Part shown: in pieces, positions 34,741-42,740 of the stretch
Numbering within the stretch: position 1 is the first letter of the stretch
Layout of the letters: each line of letters opens with the position of its first letter
From: Chitinophagaceae bacterium
Lineage (GTDB): Bacteria; Bacteroidota; Bacteroidia; Chitinophagales; Chitinophagaceae
Direction: 5' to 3'
Assembly (NCBI GenBank): GCA_025449935.1
Contig: JANWIJ010000106.1
Span: forward strand, 1 to 64,000
DNA length: 64,000 bases
The notes under the pieces: model-generated
Seen by the model: the letters and a program-made list of their open reading frames with translations, nothing else
Told to the model about the DNA's origin: nothing
Database searches by the model: none
Made by a program: the position numbers and the translations under genes

Positions 34741-35199
34741 CTAGGCGGCACGGAATTGTTTACCGGGTATCAGGTTACGGAAACCATTATAAAAATAAGA
34801 ACCGAGTTTAGTCAATTCAGGGAACATTTTCTTCTTCCCTTTTTCCGTATACTCGACGACAGTCGGAGTCATTTTCAATAAGATCATTTCCTGGTTCATG
34901 GCGTCTTTATTTAACAGGATGTCTTTATCCACCACGATCGTGGCCGTACCAGTTACTTCAATAAAAAAGTCCACCCCCTTCCGGTAAAAGAAAAGACGGA
35001 CCGGGAAGCATTGTTCGTAATTTTCCTTTTCCTGTTTTGGGTTATGCACACTTAAAAACAATTGCCCGTTATCCACTTCTTCAAAGAACACCAACCCATT
35101 GGGAAGCCGGGCCACGTTATTACTCATAGTATACATAACCGCCGTCTGTAACTGTTTCAGCCTCTCTTCCAGGAACTGCATATGATTATCGTTTGTCAT
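34741..35199 (-). CDS. Pyridoxamine 5'-phosphate oxidase-like split-barrel protein
   Basis: A 152-residue soluble protein that looks like a small FMN-binding split barrel of the general stress protein 26/PNPOx-like type. The opening helix QFLEERLKQLQTAVMYTMSN is followed by strands GLVFFEEVDNGQLFLSVHNP and FIEVTGTATIVVDKD, the common core of the fold. It is more diverged than classical members, so flavin binding is not certain. It is the first gene of the leftward pair with the lmo0937-type gene. Confidence 0.6.
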   Translation of the reverse strand: MTNDNHMQFLEERLKQLQTAVMYTMSNNVARLPNGLVFFEEVDNGQLFLSVHNPKQEKENYEQCFPVRLFFYRKGVDFFIEVTGTATIVVDKDILLNKDAMNQEMILLKMTPTVVEYTEKGKKKMFPELTKLGSYFYNGFRNLIPGKQFRAA

Positions 35200-35221
35200 G
35201 ATGTTGTTTTGCTGTCATAAA

Positions 35222-35238
35222 ATCAAATGTGATACCAA
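35222..35238 (-). promoter_or_regulatory. Sigma-54-like promoter upstream of the split-barrel gene
   Basis: On the minus strand TTGGTATCACATTTGAT keeps TTGG at -24 and TTTGA at -12 with GG-N10-G spacing, but the -24 block is otherwise diverged. A start near 35212 leaves about 13 bases before the ATG at 35199. Confidence 0.4.
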
Positions 35239-35301
35239 ATAATTGGCGGGTTAATTTTTCACCGTTTTATCATCTGGTATGGTTTTTTCATCCGACGAGG
35301 T

Positions 35302-35487
35302 ATGAAAAAGACCACAACCCAGGCGAAAAAGCATAACATCCAATTCAATACGAATAAGCACCGCCCGGAGATCCGGGACAACCTGGACAGCCGTATCAAT
35401 GAAGAACAGCAGTTTAAGGGAGATGATACCACCCATAATAAGAAAGAACACCGAAAGCCCGGGAAGGGGAATAAACAATTAGGTTAG
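35302..35487 (+). CDS. Small hydrophilic protein
   Basis: A 61-residue, highly charged protein without Cys or Trp. The centre, HRPEIRDNLDSRINEEQQF followed by KGDDTTHNKKEH, resembles short disordered proteins I recall from related genomes, but I cannot name a family. It is preceded by a divergent stress gene and followed by a DUF2383 gene. Disordered, hydrophilic and in a stress cluster, it may be a desiccation- or stress-type protein. Confidence 0.55.
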   Translation: MKKTTTQAKKHNIQFNTNKHRPEIRDNLDSRINEEQQFKGDDTTHNKKEHRKPGKGNKQLG

Positions 35488-35553
35488 TGGAATTATTTCC
35501 CCGGCAGCCAGTACCAGTAAACAATTAATCTTTAATCAATAAAACTAAAATGT

Positions 35554-36000
35554 ATGAAAAACGAAAATGTAGAAGCAATTAATGACCTGATACAAATAAA
35601 CAATGATCGGGTTGAAGGGTATAATAAAGCTGCGCGGCAAACAGACGAAGGAGATCTTCGCGCCATTTTCGGCACCATGTCTTCTCAAAGCAGCCAGTTC
35701 GCAGGCGAACTGAAAAAGTTCGTGCGGGCTGAAGGTGAAGAGCCGGCCGGAGATACCACTGTCCGGGGAAAAATATATCGTACCTGGATGGATGTGAAAG
35801 CTACTTTCGGCGGAGATGACCGTAAGGGTATATTAGCTTCCTGCGAGTTCGGGGAAGATGCAGCACAGGATGCCTACAAAGCGGCCCTGAAAGAAGAAGA
35901 CCTTTCACCGGAAGTCCGCCAGGTATTTGAAACACAAAAAGCTGCCCTCCGGGAAGCCCATGATCAAATAAAAAGAATGAGAGATTCACAACCTTCCTAA
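35554..36000 (+). CDS. DUF2383 / PA2169-family four-helix-bundle protein
   Basis: A 148-residue four-helix bundle, related to ferritin-like proteins. It starts NDLIQINNDRVEGYNKAARQ, has SSQSSQFAGELKKFV and GKIYRTWMDVKATF in the middle, and ASCEFGEDAAQDAYKAALKE in helix three. The length fits the family. Members are induced by stress in several bacteria, but their activity is unknown. It is a paralogue of 33649-34155. Confidence 0.88.
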   Translation: MKNENVEAINDLIQINNDRVEGYNKAARQTDEGDLRAIFGTMSSQSSQFAGELKKFVRAEGEEPAGDTTVRGKIYRTWMDVKATFGGDDRKGILASCEFGEDAAQDAYKAALKEEDLSPEVRQVFETQKAALREAHDQIKRMRDSQPS

Positions 36001-36017
36001 TTTTTCGCACAAAGTCA

Positions 36018-36048
36018 ACCGTCGCAGTAACAGCTGCGGCGGTTTTTT
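36018..36048 (+). terminator. Rho-independent terminator after DUF2383 gene
   Basis: ACCGTCGCAG (36018-36027) pairs with CTGCGGCGGT (36034-36043) over 10 bp with one G-U, loop TAACAG, then six Ts. It lies 17 bp after the stop codon. Confidence 0.92.
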
Positions 36049-36114
36049 ATTTCCCGGCTCACTCAACTTTCCTCTTTAATTTTCAAAGGTGGACGATCCA
36101 TATATAAAGGACAC

Positions 36115-36144
36115 AAAAAAACCGGTTGCAAAATGCAACCGGTT
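36115..36144 (-). terminator. Minus-strand terminator without an assigned gene
   Basis: AACCGGTTGCA (36120-36130) and TGCAACCGGTT (36134-36144) form a perfect 11 bp stem with a three-base loop. Only on the minus strand does it run into Ts, seven from 36121 down to 36115. No minus-strand protein gene lies to its right, so it may end a small antisense-direction RNA. Confidence 0.6.
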
Positions 36145-36354
36145 GAATTCACCCCTCTGCGACCGAAATCCAATAATCAATTCTATTTAGTCGTTCTGTT
36201 CTTTACTATTAAAAAATCATGCCGGAGTCATTTTAAGCCGTTTATGCGTACCCATTAAGAAAAATGGGGAATATAATCATCAATCCACTCCCGGCGTGTA
36301 GCAGGTTACACGCAAATTCACTGGTATAGATTTTTCAGTGTATAAATAAACAAC
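36145..36354. other. Gene-free stretch, possible small-RNA locus
   Basis: No protein gene is visible. There is an inverted repeat GCGTGTA-N6-TACACGC (36294-36313). A weak sigma-54-like sequence TGGTATAGATTTTTCA (36322-36337) lies 18 bp before the SDR gene. If the minus-strand terminator at 36115-36144 is used, a transcript of up to about 200 nt could come from here. Confidence 0.35.
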
Positions 36355-37224
36355 ATGCAGAAAGGCGCTACTAAAAAGCAATTACGGGCCCCGCAAAAGC
36401 AGACCAGGCCGGGCAGGGAAAGCAGGATGCATCCCCAACCGGTGTTTGATTATCCGCGACGGAAAGGGAACAACAAACTAAAAAACAGGGTGGCCCTGAT
36501 TACCGGCGGGGACAGTGGCATCGGCAGGGCCGTTGCCGTACTTTTTGCCAAAGAAGGGGCCGACGTGGCGATCGCTTACCTGGATGAACATAAGGATGCG
36601 CGGGATACGGCTGCCATTATTGAAACTACCTATAAAAAGAAATGTGTCCTTATTCCCGGCAACCTGGGCAAGGAGAAACATTGCAATACCGTTATTAAAA
36701 AAGTGCTCCGGGCATACGGGCGGATTGATATCCTGGTTAATAATGCCGCCCTGCATTATGAGAATAAAAAACTGGAGGAACTGACCACGCGGGAACTGCT
36801 TAAAACGTTTGAATCAAATATTTTCTCCTTTTTCTGGGTTACCAAAGCAGCCATTCCTCATATGAAAAGGAATTCCTGCATCATTAACACCGCTTCCGTT
36901 ACGGCCTACCGCGGAAGCGCGGGCTTGATTGATTATGCGGCCACGAAGGGAGCTATCGTTTCATTTACACGCAGCCTCTCAGCCAACCTGGTTAAAAAAG
37001 GGATTCGTGTAAACGGGGTGGCACCCGGGCCGGTTTGGACACCGCTGATCGTTTCCAGTTTTTCAAAGAAAAGAGTTGCCCTTCATGGAAGTGATGTTCC
37101 CATGGGACGGGCGGGTGAGCCTGTAGAAATTGCCCCCTCCTATCTTTTCCTGGCCAGCGATGACGCGAGTTATATCACCGGGCAGTTTCTTCATCCAAAT
37201 GGCGGAGAAATAATTAATGGATAA
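36355..37224 (+). CDS. SDR family oxidoreductase, general stress protein 39-like
   Basis: A 289-residue short-chain dehydrogenase of the YghA/YdaD group. The N-terminal extension (about 45 residues, with MHPQPVFDYPRRKGNNKLKN) is typical of that group. NAD(P)-binding TGGDSGIGRAVA, the NNAA motif in DILVNNAALHYEN, the catalytic Ser in CIINTASVTAYRGS and the YxxxK motif in YAATKGA are all present. Relatives are induced by general stress; the substrate is unknown. The gene is followed after 41 bp by ku. Confidence 0.93.
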   Translation: MQKGATKKQLRAPQKQTRPGRESRMHPQPVFDYPRRKGNNKLKNRVALITGGDSGIGRAVAVLFAKEGADVAIAYLDEHKDARDTAAIIETTYKKKCVLIPGNLGKEKHCNTVIKKVLRAYGRIDILVNNAALHYENKKLEELTTRELLKTFESNIFSFFWVTKAAIPHMKRNSCIINTASVTAYRGSAGLIDYAATKGAIVSFTRSLSANLVKKGIRVNGVAPGPVWTPLIVSSFSKKRVALHGSDVPMGRAGEPVEIAPSYLFLASDDASYITGQFLHPNGGEIING

Positions 37225-37265
37225 CATAATTAAACAATAGTCTTTAATTACCTAAATACAAACAC

Positions 37266-38036
37266 ATGAAAGCGATCTGGACCGGTTCAATTGGTTTTGG
37301 ACTTGTAAATATCCCGGTTAAAATGTTCAGTGCCGTAGAAGAAAGTTCCCTGGACCTGGACATGCTTGACAAAAAGGATCATGCGAATATCCGGTTTAAG
37401 CGGGTCAACGAGCAGACCGGTAAAGAAGTAGCCTGGGAAAATATCGTACGCGGTTATTTGCTAAATGATAAATACGTGATACTCGATAAAACTGATTTTG
37501 AAAAAGCCAGTCCTGAAAAAACAAAACATATCGAGATTACACAATTTGTGGAGGAAAGTGAAATTGACAGCACTTATTTCGAGGCTCCCTATTTTCTTGA
37601 GCCCGAAAAAACAGGCGTGAGGGCATATAGTTTATTAAGGGATGCACTGAAAAAATCAGGGAAGGCCGGTGTAGGATTGTTTGTGATGCATAACCGCGAA
37701 CATGTCTGTATCATCAAAGCGCAGGAAAATGTGATTATCCTGAACCGCATTCGTTTTGCCCAGGAGATACGCTCCCCAAAGGATCTCAACCTGCCGGCCA
37801 CCAAAAGCAAACCTGCTGAATTAAAAATGGCGGTAAGTCTCATTAACCAGCTGACAAAACCTTTCGATGTAAAAAAATTCAAGGATGATTACAGCGAAAA
37901 ATTATTAAAGATCATTAAAGCAAAATCAAAAGGCAAAGCAGCGCCATTCACCCCGATGAAAGTGGTTCATTCCAAAACCAAGGACCTGATGGAACAATTA
38001 AAAGCCAGCCTGACTACCAAAAAGAAAGCTTCTTAA
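37266..38036 (+). CDS. ku: Ku family DNA end-binding protein
   Basis: A 256-residue bacterial Ku, full length. It opens [20 protein letters not shown], the universal start of the family, and the ring-forming core includes [19 protein letters not shown] and [20 protein letters not shown]. The C-terminus is Lys-rich, as expected for DNA tethering. Ku homodimers thread onto double-strand breaks and recruit LigD for end joining. No ligD lies in the window. The placement beside Dps, catalase and general stress genes points to stationary-phase or desiccation DNA protection. Confidence 0.95.
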   Translation: MKAIWTGSIGFGLVNIPVKMFSAVEESSLDLDMLDKKDHANIRFKRVNEQTGKEVAWENIVRGYLLNDKYVILDKTDFEKASPEKTKHIEITQFVEESEIDSTYFEAPYFLEPEKTGVRAYSLLRDALKKSGKAGVGLFVMHNREHVCIIKAQENVIILNRIRFAQEIRSPKDLNLPATKSKPAELKMAVSLINQLTKPFDVKKFKDDYSEKLLKIIKAKSKGKAAPFTPMKVVHSKTKDLMEQLKASLTTKKKAS

Positions 38037-38134
38037 GAGCCAGGTTTGTAGAATTAATTTCCCATTTCCAATCATATCCGGGATAAAATAAAAATGAATC
38101 CCCGTAATTAATAATAAGAACCGGATAAAATCTT

Positions 38135-38151
38135 TTGGCATGAATTTTTTA
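38135..38151 (+). promoter_or_regulatory. Weak sigma-54-like promoter upstream of 38179 gene
   Basis: TTGGCATGAATTTTTTA retains TTGGCA and G of the -24 box, but the -12 box is only a T run. A start near 38161 would leave about 18 bases before the ATG. Confidence 0.3.
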
Positions 38152-38178
38152 TAGGTTGAAATATAAAATCAATTAATT

Positions 38179-38568
38179 ATGGCAAACACAAGAAATGCTG
38201 GTTCTGACTCAAAAGGAAAGAATGAACAATCACGTCAGGACCAGGATAATCAAAGGCAAAGCAACCAGGGAACAGGAAACCAGGATCGCCAGGATGTTGA
38301 AAACCTGCGCAATCAATCTTCACAGGGAAATGACAGGCAAGGCAGCTCTGATCAGAAATCCGGTGGCAAACAGGATACAGCAAATCCTCAAACCCGCAAC
38401 CGGCAGGATGATACGCAGGGAACCCAGCGTGTCAACCAATCCGAAGAAGACAGCTCAACGGAAGGACAGGAAGAGAATGACATGGAAAGTGATCCAGATG
38501 AGCAAAACAGGTCTGGCAACAGGGACAGTGGAAATTCAGGCAGAGACAGAGAAAAAGGTGACAGGTAA
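38179..38568 (+). CDS. Low-complexity, disordered hydrophilic protein
   Basis: A 129-residue protein made almost wholly of Gln, Asn, Asp, Ser, Gly, Arg and Glu, with almost no hydrophobic residues. It has no Cys, Trp, Tyr or Phe. The composition predicts full disorder. Such proteins are found in stress clusters of soil Bacteroidota and may act like hydrophilins during drying or freezing. An overlapping frame at 38195-38584 is also open for 129 codons, but it encodes a less coherent, Lys/Ile/Thr-rich sequence and lies inside this gene. Confidence 0.65.
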   Translation: MANTRNAGSDSKGKNEQSRQDQDNQRQSNQGTGNQDRQDVENLRNQSSQGNDRQGSSDQKSGGKQDTANPQTRNRQDDTQGTQRVNQSEEDSSTEGQEENDMESDPDEQNRSGNRDSGNSGRDREKGDR

Positions 38569-38586
38569 ACTTGTTTGTTCTTGAGA

Positions 38587-38621
38587 AAAAATCTTTCCAT
38601 CCCACGATGGAAAGATTTTTT
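38587..38621 (+). terminator. Bidirectional-looking rho-independent terminator
   Basis: A perfect 15 bp stem runs from 38587 to 38601 and from 38606 to 38620 (core ATCTTTCCATC / GATGGAAAGAT), with loop CCAC. It carries Ts at its 3' end on the plus strand and As before it, so it can work in both directions. Confidence 0.9.
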
Positions 38622-38672
38622 ATTTTAAGCGAACCGGCCAAAAAAAGTAAAACTGCAGTCAACTTAATTAAT

Positions 38673-39059
38673 ATGATGACGATTGGGCTCCAAATAACCT
38701 ACCTGTTCCTCCTGGCTATACCTGTTGCCTGTATTGCCTGGACCGTAACACATGAAGAAGTATTCCGGGAACCCCGGGAGTTTTGTGCACGCTGCAGTAA
38801 GGAGAAAAAACACCTGCTTAGCCGTAAATTCTTTTACCTGTTTACCTGTGAGTATTGTTTCAGCCATTATGTGACTATCCTGATACTGATCATCACCAGG
38901 TTTCATTTAATATACCCCGACTGGAGAGGTTATTTGGTAGGCGGCTTTTCGCTGGTATGGATCGCCAATATTTATATGAACCTGTATTACCTGATCCGGA
39001 TCGATATAAAGAAAGAAAAGCTGGATGTGGAGGAAAAAGAAAAAGGCCAACAAGGTTGA
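38673..39059 (+). CDS. Membrane protein with paired CxxC motifs
   Basis: About 128 residues from the ATG at 38673 (or 38676). A hydrophobic helix at about 5-25 is followed by a soluble loop with FCARCSKEKKHLL and TCEYCFSHY, a CxxC pair 22 residues apart that could bind zinc. Two more hydrophobic helices (about 60-80 and 85-110) and a charged Lys/Glu tail follow. I do not recognise the family. The 3' end comes within seven bases of the tRNA gene on the other strand. Confidence 0.65.
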   Translation: MMTIGLQITYLFLLAIPVACIAWTVTHEEVFREPREFCARCSKEKKHLLSRKFFYLFTCEYCFSHYVTILILIITRFHLIYPDWRGYLVGGFSLVWIANIYMNLYYLIRIDIKKEKLDVEEKEKGQQG

Positions 39060-39065
39060 CCTTTG

Positions 39066-39139
39066 TGACCCCGTCTGGATTCAAACCAGAAACCTTTTGA
39101 TCCGTAGTCAAATGCTCTATTCAATTGAGCTACGGGGCC
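39066..39139 (-). tRNA. tRNA-Arg (anticodon ACG)
   Basis: A full cloverleaf folds on the minus strand: acceptor GGCCCCG with CGGGGTC (one G-U), D arm GCTC/GAGC, anticodon stem TTTGA/TCAAA around CTACGGA, and T arm TCTGG/CCAGA. The anticodon ACG reads CGU/CGC/CGA codons after A34 editing to inosine. The CCA end is not encoded. Confidence 0.95.
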
Positions 39140-39213
39140 ATCCGATCGCTGACCGGGCCGCAAATATAGGCAAAATTTCTAAGTGAAAAGAAGGATAGCC
39201 GGCCTGCTCCCGC

Positions 39214-42200
39214 TTAAGGTTTTGGTTTACGGTCCCGCCAGTCAGGTACATACTTATCCAGCAATGCCTGGAATTCTTTATAATTTTTTAATCCAAACAG
39301 GTCGGGATCTGCCACCAGGTTTTCTGTATTCTTATACCCCCTCTCAAATGCCTGCCGCAAATAAAGAATGGCCTGTTCCGGTTTATTGGCAAGGGCATAG
39401 CTGCAGGCCAGCTGGTAATACGTTTTTCCTTTGGTAGGATCCAGGCGAATGGCCTGCTGGATATGTACAATGGCGGAGTCATATCGCTGCATGGCATGAT
39501 AGACCAGTCCAAGGTTCAGGGAAGTGCTTTGCGATGTGGGATCAAGCTGCAGCGCTTTGTTGAGATAAACAAAAGCCGAATCATTCATCTCCATCTGCAT
39601 GAAAATGCTGCCGATCTCGGTGTAAGGTCCAATATAAGTACTGTCCGCGGCTATAGCTTTTTTAAAATAAACAATGGCCGAGTCATACATTTTCATTTCG
39701 TCAAAGACATTACCGATGATATAATAAGCCTGGGCACCCGGTCCCGCACGCCAGAAAAGTTGTTTTTTATAATAGTACGCAGCTGAATCAGGGAGCTTTA
39801 AATTCCTGAACACATTGCCCATATTCGACCAGAAAACCGGGTTCTCGGGATCCAGCCTCATGGCCCGTTGCATATAAATTTTCGCGGAGTCGTACTTTTT
39901 CATTCCCTGGAATACCAGGCTCATATTATTCAGCAACTGCGCATTTGTTGGATCCTTTTGCAAACCTGTACGGAAATATTTCCGGGCCGAGTCATATCGC
40001 TTCTGTGTAAGAAAAGCAAGGCCCATATCATTCATAAAGGCCGGGGTAGCCGGGTCAAACAGGGATGAACCCTTGAGGAAATTCGTAACAGAATCCAGTT
40101 GGTTCATCTCCCTGAATATCTTCATCAGGTTATTCGATGCCGGTTTGTAATCAGGTTTTAAAAACAGGGCCCGCCGGAAGTATTTCTTGGCTGAATCAAA
40201 ACTCTTATCCTGCCCGTAAATAACCCCGAGGTTGTTGATGATAGAGGGATTGCCCGGCTCTAACCGGATCGCCTGCTGGAAATAACTGTAGGTGGAATCA
40301 GGCAGTTTTAATTCTTTAAAAACCATACCCATGTTGATCAGCGCATAGGCAGAATATGGATTGGCCACCAAAGCCCGCCGGTAATAGATCTGCGCTGAAT
40401 CATATTGTTTTAACGAAAAACTCGCCCGGCCCAGGTTATTAAAAGCTTCTTCGTAATTGGCATCAAGGTCAGCTGCCTTCCGGTAATATACTTTGGCTGA
40501 ATCATACTCTTTGAGATCCTTGTAGAGGTTGCCGATATAGACATTCACAATAGACTTGTCCTGGTAGTGCGCAAAAGCTCTTTCATAGTAGATCCTCGCC
40601 GAATCATATTGCTGTGTTTTAAAGAAAGTCTTGGCGAGGCCGTTATAAGCATTGATCAGCCGGGGGTCGGCCTGTATGCTTTTTTTAAAATAAGCAATGG
40701 ACTGGTCATACATCTTGCGGTCCTGGTAAAGCCACCCGATATTATTGGAAGCATACATGTTATTGGGTTCTATCTGCAGGGCCTTTTCATAGTTTGCAAT
40801 GGCAGAATCTCCTTTTGACAACGAATAATAAAAATGGCCGATGTCCACATAAGCATCTGCATTGCCGGGATCCACATCAATCGACTTCCGGTAATACTTT
40901 ATCGCTGAATCAGGCTTGTTAAGCGTTTTATAGGAAAAAGCGAGTGTGACATAGGGATACCTCCATTTAGGAGCGGCAATGATGGCTTTCTTTGCATAAA
41001 AAATAGCGCTGTCGATATTATTATTATCGAGGTGCAGCGAGGAAAGCGTATTCAGTACATAAGCTGCATTTTTATCCGATGCAAACGCCGTATACGCATA
41101 ATCGAAAGCGCTTTTTATATCCACCAGTTTACGGTTCCTGCCAAAATAACCACGTGCCTTAAAAAAATACATTCTGCCTAACAGCGTTTTTGCAAACTCG
41201 GGATCGTCCGGCATGATATAGCTGATCGCTTTTTCCAGCATATTCCCTACTTCGTAGAATTCCTGCTGGGCAACTTTCTCCATCCTGTTTAACGTGGTGC
41301 TGACCTCATCCGAATTATCTTCTTCGGCGATCTGTGTCCGTAAACGCTGGATCGAGGAAGCATCTTTGCAATCGAGGTATAAATTGATCTTGGCCTGTGC
41401 GAAATTTATGAATTCTACTGCCAGTGTTGATTGGGCATCTACGGTATAAGTAGTACCGGGAAAATTCTTTTCCATCAGGTTATAATAATATTCCGCAGAG
41501 GCCTTGCCCGTTAACCGGCTTTGTTTTACCGCATTATTAAACAGGTTATAGGTTTCAATCAGCAAGGTATCTGCCGGACCCGACAATAAACTCCTTCCTC
41601 TCGGTGAAACCGATGTACCGGGTCCTTTAGCCTGTAATTTTTTTGCCAGCAACCACCTGCGCAGGTAAGCAGTATCCACGATGGACACTACCTTGTCACT
41701 GCTCTCATGACAACAAAAGAAGGGATCCTGTTTTCTTTTAAAGACCTGCTGGGCAATAGACGGAACATTCCTGTCGATGTATTTTTGAATTTCTGCCAGG
41801 GTGATCTTGCTGTCCGGCTCGCCGACAGAATCCGCCATGCCTGTCAGCCCGTCCACGAGGTAATAAGTAAATAATCCGTGACCGGACCCGATGGTAGCGT
41901 CCTCGAGTGATTCCTGCCCCGCTCCTGTCGCCAGCATGATGATCTCGCCGGCTTTCTTCTCAGATACCGCGGCATTCAAAAAACCCTGTCCTTCTTTTCC
42001 ACCCGGGAGTTCATTGCTCCGGCAGGCGTCCATGATAAAGAACACTTCCACTCCTTTTCCTGTTTCCCGCTGAATTTTTAGTTTCAGGTTGTATAATTGA
42101 ATAACTCCACCGGCGAGGTAATTATTTTTATCGCCCGCCGGGTTACAGTCATAAGCAATATAAAAGAACTGGTCCTCATCGATTGCATCCCCGTGACCGG

Positions 42201-42558
42201 CCAGGTAAATAAACAGCTTATCTCCCTGCCTGAGTTTTTTTGCATCGAGCCACTTGAACCCTTTGGCCCAAAAAGTAGTAGAGACGGCCTGGTCGTTCAG
42301 CAAACAAAAGATATTATCTTCTGCGACTTTTCCACCACCCGGGGATTTGAGAAAGTCGCGGAACATTTCCGCATCTTTATCCGCATAAGTGAGCGGCCGA
42401 ACATATTTATAATTAGAAATTCCCATGATCATCGCGAAGGTCTGGGGTCCCTGTATAGTTGTATCCCTGGGCTTTGGAGGGCCTAACTGGGCGGCCGCAT
42501 CCTGTATGAATAATACAAATAAGAGGCAGTGAGCGATTATGGGAAGATATTTTCTCAT
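39214..42558 (-). CDS. Secreted caspase-like protein with long TPR array
   Basis: A 1114-residue protein. A Sec signal peptide ends near DAAAQ (residue 24). A caspase-like C14 domain (about 38-290) has the start FAMIMGISNYKYVRPLTYAD, catalytic His122 in IYLAGHGDAI and Cys179 in FFIMDACRSNE. A helical linker leads, from about residue 500 to 1090, to roughly 17 tetratricopeptide repeats of 34 residues, nearly all marked by a YDSA motif. The TPR array should bind protein partners. It is divergent from a CHASE2/FecR-like gene pair. The proteolytic target and trigger are unknown. Confidence 0.92.
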   Translation of the reverse strand: MRKYLPIIAHCLLFVLFIQDAAAQLGPPKPRDTTIQGPQTFAMIMGISNYKYVRPLTYADKDAEMFRDFLKSPGGGKVAEDNIFCLLNDQAVSTTFWAKGFKWLDAKKLRQGDKLFIYLAGHGDAIDEDQFFYIAYDCNPAGDKNNYLAGGVIQLYNLKLKIQRETGKGVEVFFIMDACRSNELPGGKEGQGFLNAAVSEKKAGEIIMLATGAGQESLEDATIGSGHGLFTYYLVDGLTGMADSVGEPDSKITLAEIQKYIDRNVPSIAQQVFKRKQDPFFCCHESSDKVVSIVDTAYLRRWLLAKKLQAKGPGTSVSPRGRSLLSGPADTLLIETYNLFNNAVKQSRLTGKASAEYYYNLMEKNFPGTTYTVDAQSTLAVEFINFAQAKINLYLDCKDASSIQRLRTQIAEEDNSDEVSTTLNRMEKVAQQEFYEVGNMLEKAISYIMPDDPEFAKTLLGRMYFFKARGYFGRNRKLVDIKSAFDYAYTAFASDKNAAYVLNTLSSLHLDNNNIDSAIFYAKKAIIAAPKWRYPYVTLAFSYKTLNKPDSAIKYYRKSIDVDPGNADAYVDIGHFYYSLSKGDSAIANYEKALQIEPNNMYASNNIGWLYQDRKMYDQSIAYFKKSIQADPRLINAYNGLAKTFFKTQQYDSARIYYERAFAHYQDKSIVNVYIGNLYKDLKEYDSAKVYYRKAADLDANYEEAFNNLGRASFSLKQYDSAQIYYRRALVANPYSAYALINMGMVFKELKLPDSTYSYFQQAIRLEPGNPSIINNLGVIYGQDKSFDSAKKYFRRALFLKPDYKPASNNLMKIFREMNQLDSVTNFLKGSSLFDPATPAFMNDMGLAFLTQKRYDSARKYFRTGLQKDPTNAQLLNNMSLVFQGMKKYDSAKIYMQRAMRLDPENPVFWSNMGNVFRNLKLPDSAAYYYKKQLFWRAGPGAQAYYIIGNVFDEMKMYDSAIVYFKKAIAADSTYIGPYTEIGSIFMQMEMNDSAFVYLNKALQLDPTSQSTSLNLGLVYHAMQRYDSAIVHIQQAIRLDPTKGKTYYQLACSYALANKPEQAILYLRQAFERGYKNTENLVADPDLFGLKNYKEFQALLDKYVPDWRDRKPKP

Positions 42559-42573
42559 AAATTACACCTCTAA

Positions 42574-42704
42574 TTTACGGATTTACAAAGGAATGTAACA
42601 AACCCACGGGTTGAAACCCCTGCGGCCTTAAAGAGGCTTCATCTTCAACAGCATAAGCGTTAAAGTAGTGCCGGGTTGCAACCCTTGAAATCATCCGTAA
42701 ATCC
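42574..42704. repeat. Palindromic intergenic repeat element (REP- or MITE-like)
   Basis: A stretch of about 131 bp between divergent genes has near-terminal inverted repeats TTTACGGAT (42574-42582) and ATCCGTAAA (42693-42701). Inside are CGGGTTGAAACCC (42607-42619) and the perfect 12-base palindrome GGGTTGCAACCC (42673-42684). The motif GGGTTGAAACCC is one I associate with dispersed intergenic repeats of Bacteroidota. No transposase is encoded. Confidence 0.6.
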
Positions 42705-42740
42705 TTAGTTTTAAACCAACAGTAAAACATAACTGTTTAG

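Noticed and set aside
38195-38584. Overlapping open frame shifted by one base from 38179-38568
   Set aside because: It is open only because of the biased base composition. It starts inside the other gene, and its product has no coherent features.
39066-39139. tRNA-Arg as an attachment site for an integrated element
   Set aside because: No integrase gene, no duplicated 3' end of the tRNA and no phage or ICE genes were seen nearby.
42601-42690. Possible CRISPR repeat pair because GGGTT..AACCC occurs twice
   Set aside because: Only two unequal copies, no regular spacing and no cas genes. It fits a palindromic intergenic repeat instead.
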